DNA of 64,000 nt from Pseudidiomarina taiwanensis (GTDB lineage Bacteria; Pseudomonadota; Gammaproteobacteria; Enterobacterales; Alteromonadaceae): assembly GCF_003987435.1 (NCBI RefSeq), contig NZ_PIQG01000001.1:372001-436000 (forward strand), given 5' to 3'. The translations under genes and the position numbers were made by a program. Positions 21,226 to 28,262 of the stretch are shown piece by piece. Numbering within the stretch: the first letter of the stretch is position 1; each line of letters begins with the position of its first letter. Under the pieces are notes generated by a model. That model was not told the DNA's origin and did no database searches. It was given only the letters and a program-made list of their open reading frames with translations.

Positions 21226-21261
21226 AAACGGCATGTTATAGTTATGACATGCCGTTTTTTT
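21226..21261 (+). terminator. Intrinsic terminator after ihfB
   Basis: Arms AAACGGCATGT (21226-21236) and ACATGCCGTTT (21247-21257) are perfectly complementary over 11 bases, followed by a run of T up to 21261. It separates ihfB from lapA. Confidence 0.9.
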
Positions 21262-21279
21262 ATGGATAAAGGGCCGTAA

Positions 21280-21540
21280 ATGTTACGCTTTCTATTTGTC
21301 AGCTTACCGCTATTACTGCTATTCGTGATTGCCCTTGGCTTTGGCGCTTTGAATAAGAGTGTGTTAACTGTCGATTTTATCTTTTTTAAAGCTGAGTTGT
21401 CGGTTGCTGTGGTGACCGCTTGCTTCTTAGTACTCGGTTTCGCACTCGGAATCTTGAGTATGCTAGCTCGGCAACTTCTGTTACGCCGTGAAAATCGCCG
21501 TTTAAGACGCCAGACTGTTCAGCAAAATACGGATATTTAA
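21280..21540 (+). CDS. lapA: LapA-type lipopolysaccharide assembly membrane protein (DUF1049)
   Basis: An 86-residue inner-membrane protein with two hydrophobic helices (about residues 2-24 and 41-65) and a basic cytoplasmic tail rich in arginine (LLRRENRRLRRQ). This is the LapA/YciS layout. In E. coli LapA works with LapB and YejM in controlling FtsH degradation of LpxC, the committed enzyme of lipid A synthesis. It is followed directly by lapB (the stop codon abuts its ATG), then pyrF, as in E. coli. Confidence 0.9.
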   Translation: MLRFLFVSLPLLLLFVIALGFGALNKSVLTVDFIFFKAELSVAVVTACFLVLGFALGILSMLARQLLLRRENRRLRRQTVQQNTDI

Positions 21541-22698
21541 ATGTTAGAACTGCTCTTTCTGTTGTTACCGATTGCTGCAGCCTATGGTTGGTTCATGGGT
21601 CGCAATAGTGTTCGCAACGAAGATCGTAAAGAGCAGGAGCAATTTTCCAAACAATATGTGACCGGTCTGAATTTACTGCTTTCTGACCAACCCGATAAAG
21701 CTGTTGACCTTTTTATTGAGCTGCTGAATGTTGATTCAGACACACTCGAAACGCATTGGGCCTTAGGCAAGTTATTTCGCCGTCGGGGCGAACTCGACCG
21801 CGCCATTAAAGTGCACCAAAATCTTACCTCTCGACCGACCATAACCGAGCAAGAACGGCGTAGCGCAATGTTTGAGCTAGGTCTCGATTATCTTGCGGCT
21901 GGGCTTTACGATCGGGCGGAAGAAATGCTGCTGGCCTTACAGACAGATAAGTACTTTGCAGAGCGCTGTCAGCGTCATTTATTGGAGCTGTACGAAGCCA
22001 CTCACGAGTGGGATAAAGCGATTAAAATTGCGCTCAAACTTACCCGTACTGATCGTTCGATTTCGAGTACTGTAGCCCAGTTATACTGCGAGTTAGCGAG
22101 CAAGCAGGAAGAATCTCAGTACAGTGAAAAATACTATTTGAAAGCACGCCAGCATGACCCTGATTGTGTACGTGCCGCTCTTGCGCTCGGTAAGGCATGG
22201 TTTGCTGAAGGCAAGTTTAAAAAGGCGCGCCAAATTTTAACTGGGATAAAGGACGAAGATCCTGATTTTCTGCCCGAAGCGTTGCCACTTATTAAAGCCT
22301 GTTTTGATGCTGAGAAAGACCAACAGGGCTTGATTCATTACTTACATGATTGTGTGAAAACCGCCCATTCGACCTCTGCAGCGATTATGTTGTCGGAAAT
22401 TATCGCCAGCGAGAATGGGGTGGATGCGGCCGAGCAGTTTGTTCAAAGTGCATTGATCCGCAATCCAACCATGAAGGGCTTCCATCAACTGATGGATTTT
22501 CATATTCGTGCAGCCGATGTTGGGAAAGCCCGCAATAGTCTCAAAATGTTACAGCGTTTGGTGCAGCAACAGATGCAGCAACGCCCGAAGTACCGTTGTC
22601 GTCATTGTGGCTTTTCAGGTAGTACCTTGTACTGGCATTGTCCGTCGTGCCGTAGCTGGGGACAAATAAAGCCAATTATTGGACTTGATGGAGAATAA
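21541..22698 (+). CDS. lapB: LapB lipopolysaccharide assembly protein (TPR and rubredoxin-like)
   Basis: A 385-residue protein: one N-terminal membrane anchor (about residues 2-18), a series of tetratricopeptide repeats, and a C-terminal rubredoxin-like zinc domain with two CxxC pairs (CRHC and CPSC). In E. coli LapB (YciM) brings LpxC to FtsH and holds LPS synthesis in balance. Its ATG follows the lapA stop without a gap and its stop abuts the pyrF ATG, so the three genes form a tight operon. Confidence 0.95.
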   Translation: MLELLFLLLPIAAAYGWFMGRNSVRNEDRKEQEQFSKQYVTGLNLLLSDQPDKAVDLFIELLNVDSDTLETHWALGKLFRRRGELDRAIKVHQNLTSRPTITEQERRSAMFELGLDYLAAGLYDRAEEMLLALQTDKYFAERCQRHLLELYEATHEWDKAIKIALKLTRTDRSISSTVAQLYCELASKQEESQYSEKYYLKARQHDPDCVRAALALGKAWFAEGKFKKARQILTGIKDEDPDFLPEALPLIKACFDAEKDQQGLIHYLHDCVKTAHSTSAAIMLSEIIASENGVDAAEQFVQSALIRNPTMKGFHQLMDFHIRAADVGKARNSLKMLQRLVQQQMQQRPKYRCRHCGFSGSTLYWHCPSCRSWGQIKPIIGLDGE

Positions 22699-23394
22699 AT
22701 GACCTCTCAATCACGAATTTTTGTGGCACTAGATTATGCCGACTGTAATGCAGCGCGCGAACTTGTTGCGCAATTAAACCCTGAGCAATGTGGTTTAAAA
22801 GTCGGCAAAGAACTGTTCACTCGCGGCGGTGCTGAGCTCGTTAAAGAGTTTATTGCTGCGGGTTTTGACGTTTTCTTAGATTTAAAATTTCATGATATCC
22901 CAACGACCGTTGCAAAGGCGGTGCGGGCGGCAGCTGAACTTGGCGTATGGATGGTGAATGTCCATGCCAGTGGTGGCTCGCGTATGTTAACCGCCGCGCG
23001 CGAAGCACTAGAGGGGTTACCAAAGCGGCCTTATTTAATTGCTGTGACGGTGCTGACTAGCATGGAACAAGCCGATTTAGCTGAGGTTGGCGTGCAAGGT
23101 ACAGTCGCAGAGCAGGTTGAGCGTCTCGCCCAACTTACTTACGCTAATCAATTGGACGGAGTGGTCTGTTCAGCGCATGAAGCAGAGCAGTTAAAGCAAA
23201 AATTTGGGGCTGGCTTTATGCTGGTTACGCCCGGAATTCGACCACAAGGCGCTGCACTTGGCGATCAGCGCCGGGTGATGACTCCAGTTCAAGCAAGCCA
23301 ACTTGGTATAGAAGTATTGGTGATTGGTCGACCCATCACTCAAGCGCCAGATCCTGCCCGCGCACTTGCCGAAATCTATGCTTCACTGACATAA
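22699..23394 (+). CDS. pyrF: Orotidine-5'-phosphate decarboxylase
   Basis: A 231-residue TIM-barrel decarboxylase. The catalytic DLKFHDIP motif (Asp-x-Lys-x-x-Asp) and the phosphate-binding VTPGIRP and VIGRPIT segments are present. It carries out the last step of UMP synthesis. It is the third gene of lapA-lapB-pyrF, as in E. coli; the following 86 bases hold an imperfect GCGCT/AGCGC hairpin near 23401-23425 without a T tract. Confidence 0.97.
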   Translation: MTSQSRIFVALDYADCNAARELVAQLNPEQCGLKVGKELFTRGGAELVKEFIAAGFDVFLDLKFHDIPTTVAKAVRAAAELGVWMVNVHASGGSRMLTAAREALEGLPKRPYLIAVTVLTSMEQADLAEVGVQGTVAEQVERLAQLTYANQLDGVVCSAHEAEQLKQKFGAGFMLVTPGIRPQGAALGDQRRVMTPVQASQLGIEVLVIGRPITQAPDPARALAEIYASLT

Positions 23395-23480
23395 AGTTAA
23401 GCGCTTGCAACAAGAGTGCGAGCGCCACACTTGCTATGCTTATTTCACTAACATTGGGTTAGTGAAATAGGAGCATAAAA

Positions 23481-23798
23481 ATGTTACGGAAAACATGGTT
23501 TATCCCATTGGCAATGAGCAGTTTAGTCATGGTTGCAGGCGTTAACTCAACAGCAGCTTTGAGTGCGCCGTTAGCCCCCCAAGCAAATGCTGCGGTTGCA
23601 GTGAATCAAGTCAATTTAAACCAAGCGAGTGCGGAAGAACTCGCGCTGAATCTCACCGGTGTGGGGCTTAAACGGGCCCAGGCTATCGTTGAATTGCGTG
23701 AGAAACTCGGCGGTTTTAGCGATATTAAACAGTTATTGCAGGTGAAAGGAATTGGCCCGCGAATGTTAGAGCTGAACCAAGAGCGGATGATTTTGTAG
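23481..23798 (+). CDS. ComEA-like exported helix-hairpin-helix protein
   Basis: A 105-residue protein with a signal peptide (hydrophobic stretch to about residue 30) followed by VNLNQASAEELA and two helix-hairpin-helix motifs (TGVGLKRAQAIVELRE and VKGIGPRMLE). This is the short ComEA form of Gram-negative bacteria, which binds incoming DNA in the periplasm during transformation. No other competence gene is near, so the role is by family only. It is convergent with the rhombosortase-like gene. Confidence 0.88.
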   Translation: MLRKTWFIPLAMSSLVMVAGVNSTAALSAPLAPQANAAVAVNQVNLNQASAEELALNLTGVGLKRAQAIVELREKLGGFSDIKQLLQVKGIGPRMLELNQERMIL

Positions 23799-23806
23799 GC
23801 TCTATT

Positions 23807-23832
23807 AGCGCTGAGTGTTAGGGCTCAGCGCT
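23807..23832. terminator. Inverted repeat between convergent genes
   Basis: AGCGCTGAG (23807-23815) and CTCAGCGCT (23824-23832) are perfect 9-base arms around an 8-base loop. It overlaps the stop codon of the minus-strand protease gene and follows the ComEA-like gene, so it may serve both as a terminator, although no T tract follows in either direction. Confidence 0.5.
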
Positions 23833-24393
23833 GTCTGCCAATTGCTTCAAGCTACGCTGATGAACCAAGGCGGCGAAAACTCCAGCGACCACACCCATGG
23901 TATGAATCAGAGCTAGATCTAGATTAGCGAGCTCTAATAAGAGCTTTGCAACTAAACCGAGTGCAGGAAGGATAATCAGCCAATTGGCACGACGTTGTTC
24001 GTTTTGCCACTCTAACACTAGACCTAGCGCTAATAAGCCATGATTGATGGCTGAAAAACCAATAAATTGCTCAGGTCGCCCGATTAGTTGCAACAGCACG
24101 GCAGCACTGATGGCGATAATAAGAATTGCATTAAGATAGGAGCGAAGGGTGAAATGACGCTGAAACAGGGCGGTGAGTAACAGCAGTGCAGCTATGTTGC
24201 CGGCTAAATGTAACCATGACTCATGGATGAAATGGGCACTAAACCAGCGCCACGGTTCAGCTCGGTTTTGGCTCAGGTCAAAACTTAAATAATTCACTAA
24301 GTCAGCTTGTAGAGTTGACTGAATATAAAGCCAGAGCAGGACCAAGGCGAGTGCAACAGCATTCCAAAATACCGGGTTTTTTATTTTAGGCAT
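23818..24393 (-). CDS. Rhombosortase-like rhomboid intramembrane serine protease
   Basis: A 191-residue integral membrane protein with about six hydrophobic helices. Rhomboid features are clear: H54, H57, and H62-x3-N66 (AHFIHESWLHLAGN), the nucleophile motif GFSAINHG with Ser114, and a late histidine, His164, in a helix (IHTMGVVAG). The compact size and the GxSxxxHG form match rhombosortases, which process proteins that end in a GlyGly-CTERM tail, better than GlpG. No protein in this window carries such a tail, so its targets lie elsewhere. Confidence 0.72.
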   Translation of the reverse strand: MPKIKNPVFWNAVALALVLLWLYIQSTLQADLVNYLSFDLSQNRAEPWRWFSAHFIHESWLHLAGNIAALLLLTALFQRHFTLRSYLNAILIIAISAAVLLQLIGRPEQFIGFSAINHGLLALGLVLEWQNEQRRANWLIILPALGLVAKLLLELANLDLALIHTMGVVAGVFAALVHQRSLKQLADSAEP

Positions 24394-24478
24394 GGGGCTT
24401 TTTCATCCTAACGCATAAACATAAAGCTATGATAGCATGAGTTTATCCTTGTTCGTTTTCGTCAGTAAAGGGGGCTTT

Positions 24479-26233
24479 GTGCTTCGTTTATCTCTTCTTG
24501 TTAGTTCAATCTCTTTGTTGTTACTTGGATGCCAACCAGCGGTGCAAGACTCAGCACAAGTTGCCGCTGATCCTGAAGCGACCACGGCCGTGGTGGCAAA
24601 ACAGAAGGTTGTTCGTGATAACTATATGGTTGCAGCAGCTACGGCGGATGCAACTGAGGCAGGCGCTCGTATTTTGGCAGCTGGAGGGACCGCAATCGAC
24701 GCGGCGGTCGCGGTACAAGCCATGCTAACGCTCACCGAGCCGCAATCTTCAGGCATCGGCGGCGGTGCGTTTATCTTGTATTGGGATCAAGCAGAGCAGA
24801 AACTTTATACCATTGATGCTCGTGAGACTGCGCCTGCAGCTGCTACACCGAAGCTGTTTTATGACGCCGAGGGTAATCCACCAAGCTCGTTTTGGGGCGC
24901 AGTTATAGGTGGGCGCAGTGTTGGCGCACCAGGAGTAATTCGTGGTTTAGAATTGGCGCATCAAGAGTTCGGGCAACTGCCGTGGGCGGATTTATTCAGC
25001 GATACTATCGCAAAAGCTGAGAATGGCTTCGTGGTGGGCGAACGATTAGCGCAATTATTGCAACTAGAAATCAACCCGGGTTTACGCACTTCACCAACCG
25101 CCAAAGATTATTTTTATCCAAATGACCAGCCGTTAGCAGCGGGTACAATCAAACGCAATCCTGAATTTGCACACACTCTGCGGTTGATTGCAGAGCAGGG
25201 GGCAGATGCTTTCTATCAGGGTGAAATTGCCGCTGAAATCGTCAAAGCGGTCAGCGAGGATCCGCGCGCGCAAGGGCTATTATCGCTTGCTGATTTAAGC
25301 AACTACCAGGCCAAATTCCGCGAACCAGTTTGTAACGGTTATCGGGTTTATCAAGTTTGTGGCATGGGACCGCCAAGCTCTGGTGGTGTGACTGTTTTGC
25401 AAATTCTCGGCATTCTCGAATCGTTCGAGATCAGCGAACTTGAACCTAATTCGAGTGAATTTGTGCATTTGTTCACGCAGGCATCACGCTTGGCATTTGC
25501 CGATCGCAACCGCTATTTAGCCGACCAAGATTTTATTGATGTGCCCATCCAGAATATGCTTGATAAAGGCTATTTAGCTGAGCGCGCAGGTCTTATTAGT
25601 GAGACTGACATGGGTAAAGCGGCAGCCGGTGAGTTTACTGCTTATGTGCGTGCAGATGATCAGTCACCAGAATTTCCGAATACCAGCCATTTCTCGATTG
25701 TCGACCAATACGGTAATGCAGTGGCAATGACCACCAGTATTGAAATGGGTTTTGGTAGCACAGTGATGGCTGCAGGTTTTTTGCTGAATAACCAACTGAC
25801 CGATTTTAGTGTGATTCCTGTGGTAGACGAGAAATTGGTCGCGAATCGGGTTGAGGCAGGTAAGCGTCCACGCAGCTCAATGTCGCCAACTATGGTATTT
25901 AGTCGCGATGGTTCGCGCTTGCAGCATGTGATTGGCTCGCCCGGTGGCTCGCGAATCATCAACTATGTGGCGTTAAGTTTGATCGGATTAATGGACTGGC
26001 AGCAAGATGTTCAAACAGCTATCGATATGCCAAGAATTACCAATCGCAACACCCGCACGGCGTTAGAGCAGGGCACAGTGGCCGAAGAGCTTAAAGCTGA
26101 GCTTGAGGCGCGTGGCCATGAGGTGGAGGTGCGTGATCTGAATAGCGGACTGCATGGAATTAGTTTGCGTCCAGATGGCAAGCTTGAAGGAGGCGCCGAT
26201 CCACGCCGCGAAGGCGCGGTAGCTGGCGGTTAA
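24479..26233 (+). CDS. ggt: Gamma-glutamyltransferase, predicted lipoprotein
   Basis: A 584-residue gamma-glutamyltranspeptidase of the Ntn-hydrolase type. The autocleavage nucleophile is Thr402 in the NTSHFSIVD motif; PSSGGVTVLQ and SPTMVF are conserved substrate-pocket segments. GTG at 24479 is chosen over an ATG at 24437: AAAGGGGG lies just upstream and the product starts with a classic lipoprotein signal with lipobox LLLGC (Cys19). The protein should be membrane-anchored in the envelope, where it splits glutathione and other gamma-glutamyl peptides. The lipid anchor is unusual, since E. coli Ggt is a soluble periplasmic enzyme. Confidence 0.93.
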   Translation: MLRLSLLVSSISLLLLGCQPAVQDSAQVAADPEATTAVVAKQKVVRDNYMVAAATADATEAGARILAAGGTAIDAAVAVQAMLTLTEPQSSGIGGGAFILYWDQAEQKLYTIDARETAPAAATPKLFYDAEGNPPSSFWGAVIGGRSVGAPGVIRGLELAHQEFGQLPWADLFSDTIAKAENGFVVGERLAQLLQLEINPGLRTSPTAKDYFYPNDQPLAAGTIKRNPEFAHTLRLIAEQGADAFYQGEIAAEIVKAVSEDPRAQGLLSLADLSNYQAKFREPVCNGYRVYQVCGMGPPSSGGVTVLQILGILESFEISELEPNSSEFVHLFTQASRLAFADRNRYLADQDFIDVPIQNMLDKGYLAERAGLISETDMGKAAAGEFTAYVRADDQSPEFPNTSHFSIVDQYGNAVAMTTSIEMGFGSTVMAAGFLLNNQLTDFSVIPVVDEKLVANRVEAGKRPRSSMSPTMVFSRDGSRLQHVIGSPGGSRIINYVALSLIGLMDWQQDVQTAIDMPRITNRNTRTALEQGTVAEELKAELEARGHEVEVRDLNSGLHGISLRPDGKLEGGADPRREGAVAGG

Positions 26234-26251
26234 GGCGAGCGCAGAGCGAGG

Positions 26252-27370
26252 TTAAGGCTGAGTGACGTACTTGATAAAATCGCCATAACCTCGCGCTTCC
26301 ATTTCGCTCAAAGGAATAAACTCCATTGCAGCTGAGTTGATGCAATAGCGTAAACCAGTGGGTGCAGGTCCATCGGTAAAGACATGACCTAAATGGGAGT
26401 CGGCGATTTTACTGCGAACTTCAGTGCGGGTCATAAACCAGCTCCGATCGGTATGTTCGGTTACCATTTCAGCTTGAATGGGTTGGGTAAACGCGGGCCA
26501 ACCTGAACCGGAATCGTACTTATCTGCAGATGAGAATAGCGGCTCGCCACTGACCACATCAACATAAATACCAGGGCGCTTTTCATCGTTATATTCATTA
26601 CTGAACGCGCGCTCGGTTTTATTCTTTTGCGTGACCGCATATTGCAATGGGGTTAGACGCTCCTGTAATTCTTCATCGGTGGGTTTGCGAAAAGATTGCC
26701 ACGCAGCAGTTGGTGTAGGCTCAGTCTCCATAACAGTGTCCTTAAAGCGAGTATAGTCGACTTCGTAATCATCGCCCCAAACCGCCTCGGTGAATTGAAA
26801 ACGGCCAGAGTTATAAGTGTAGATCTGATAGCGCACAGGATTCTTTTTATAGTAATCCTGATGGTACTCTTCGGCCGGCCAAAAGCGCTGAGCAGGCTCG
26901 ATAGGAATGACTACAGGCTCTGAATAGCGACGCGCTTGCTTGAGCGTTGCTACAGCTTGTTCGGCAAGACGTTTTTGTTCGCTATTGTGATAGAAAATCC
27001 CGGGCCGGTATTGTTTGCCACGGTCAACGAATTGGCCGTCAATGTCGGTCGGGTCCATCATCCGCCAAAGCGCTTGTAATAGCCCGGTGTAACTAACGAT
27101 AGACGGGTCATAATAGACTTCAACCGCTTCTGTGTGGCCGGTGAGACCACGCGCAACTTGTTCGTAGCGCGGATTCGCCTCACTGCCACCGGTATAGCCT
27201 GATATTACTTCGCTCACCCCTGGGACTTCTTCGAATGCTTTTTCGACGCACCAGAAGCAGCCTCCGGCAAAGGTGGCTCGACTTAAGCCATCGGTATCGC
27301 GCGCCTGCGCTGGCAAGACGGCTCCAGCTAAGAAGTAGACGAGGATAAAGCCGATGGCGATTTTTTTCAT
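26252..27370 (-). CDS. msrAB: Exported bifunctional methionine sulfoxide reductase MsrA-MsrB
   Basis: A 372-residue protein: signal peptide (residues 1-23), an MsrA domain with the GGCFWC active site, and a C-terminal MsrB domain with GSGWPAF and catalytic cysteine in RYCINS. It should repair both sulfoxide epimers of oxidised methionine in the periplasm. The zinc CxxC pairs of many MsrB proteins are replaced ([10 protein letters not shown]). There are only three cysteines in the whole chain, two in GCFWC and one in RYC: the usual resolving cysteines of both domains (in the NCGR and CGWP positions of relatives) read serine. Its start overlaps the DUF1499 stop by four bases. Confidence 0.94.
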   Translation of the reverse strand: MKKIAIGFILVYFLAGAVLPAQARDTDGLSRATFAGGCFWCVEKAFEEVPGVSEVISGYTGGSEANPRYEQVARGLTGHTEAVEVYYDPSIVSYTGLLQALWRMMDPTDIDGQFVDRGKQYRPGIFYHNSEQKRLAEQAVATLKQARRYSEPVVIPIEPAQRFWPAEEYHQDYYKKNPVRYQIYTYNSGRFQFTEAVWGDDYEVDYTRFKDTVMETEPTPTAAWQSFRKPTDEELQERLTPLQYAVTQKNKTERAFSNEYNDEKRPGIYVDVVSGEPLFSSADKYDSGSGWPAFTQPIQAEMVTEHTDRSWFMTRTEVRSKIADSHLGHVFTDGPAPTGLRYCINSAAMEFIPLSEMEARGYGDFIKYVTQP

Positions 27371-28113
27371 GACTTTAAGGCCTCATCAAGTGACACAATA
27401 AAGGCGCGGATGCGTTGCGCGTTGACACCGACATCGCTCATTCCTACCCGTGATTTGCTGCGAACATCGACGCGAGTCATGCCATCTTCGGTGATAGCGC
27501 GCAGCACCACATCATCCTTAAAACCAAACCAAAAGGTGGTATCGGTGGCTTCAAAGCGGCCGGCAGCAGGAACACTGGCAACGATTTCCCAGCCCATTGC
27601 TGTTGCCACTTGCTCGGCCGCAGCGACAATCTCAGTAACGCTTGCTGACGTCTCGTAAGTGGTGATGTCAGGGTAGTGTTGTAATTGCAAAGCCGCAGTC
27701 TCAGCACCCGCGTATTCAACCGGGTTCGGCGCATCTGCACGAAGCGGAGCAACCGCAACAAATTCTGGCGGGTTTTCCGTATCTGTGCTGATGTCGTGGA
27801 TCCGTGGAATATTCGGACTAGTTGCTGTTGCGTATTGCTGATAGGGCAAGATAAAGGTGATCGCCCCCAGTACAATGGCCAATACAGGTGCACCTTTACC
27901 TAAATTGGCCTGGCGCCCAAGGGTGACGGAGTACAATAAAATAAGCAGACCAATAATTGCGATGATTCCGCCACCAATCGCAGCATAGCGTAACACCGTA
28001 AAGGCTTCACGTAAGCCAAGGGTTTGCGCTTGATAAAGCGGGCCGGCAAGAGCGAGAGCGAGAATGGCAATTACTGCCAACAAAGCAAGCAGAGATGAGA
28101 GTTTTTTAATCAT
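27367..28113 (-). CDS. DUF1499 membrane protein
   Basis: A 248-residue protein with three hydrophobic segments in the first 110 residues, then a DUF1499 domain marked by the [12 protein letters not shown] segment and a C-terminal [22 protein letters not shown]. The function of DUF1499 is unknown. It is translationally coupled to msrAB (ATGA overlap), so a link to envelope oxidative damage is possible. It is divergent from the TonB-dependent receptor across 149 bases. Confidence 0.85.
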   Translation of the reverse strand: MIKKLSSLLALLAVIAILALALAGPLYQAQTLGLREAFTVLRYAAIGGGIIAIIGLLILLYSVTLGRQANLGKGAPVLAIVLGAITFILPYQQYATATSPNIPRIHDISTDTENPPEFVAVAPLRADAPNPVEYAGAETAALQLQHYPDITTYETSASVTEIVAAAEQVATAMGWEIVASVPAAGRFEATDTTFWFGFKDDVVLRAITEDGMTRVDVRSKSRVGMSDVGVNAQRIRAFIVSLDEALKS

Positions 28114-28233
28114 TATAATTCACCTTAATTAGACATGTTTCATGGTACGCATCAGCGCTAAGCCTAGATCATCTTATCGCGAAACGCCTTATTTTCGTCA
28201 CAAAGTGAACATTGTTGCGGATTTGTCGTATAG

Positions 28234-28252
28234 ACTGAACAGATTATTCAGT
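28234..28252. repeat. Inverted repeat just upstream of the TonB-dependent receptor
   Basis: ACTGAA and TTCAGT, a perfect 6-base inverted repeat with a 7-base spacer, ends one base before the AGGAGAAG ribosome binding site (28253-28260). It may be a repressor site or a small hairpin affecting translation. No known riboswitch is seen in the 149-base gap. Confidence 0.4.
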
Positions 28253-28262
28253 AGGAGAAGTT

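Noticed and set aside
24437-24478. Alternative ATG start for gamma-glutamyltransferase
   Set aside because: It places charged residues inside what should be a signal peptide; the GTG at 24479 has a better ribosome binding site and gives a normal lipobox signal.
28107-28120. Fur-box-like sequence TAATCATTATAATT between the DUF1499 and receptor genes
   Set aside because: Only part of the Fur consensus is matched and it overlaps the DUF1499 start codon, so it is as likely to be chance AT-rich sequence.
28114-28262. Possible riboswitch ahead of the TonB-dependent receptor
   Set aside because: No thiamine, cobalamin or other riboswitch core is seen and the 149-base gap is too short for most of them.
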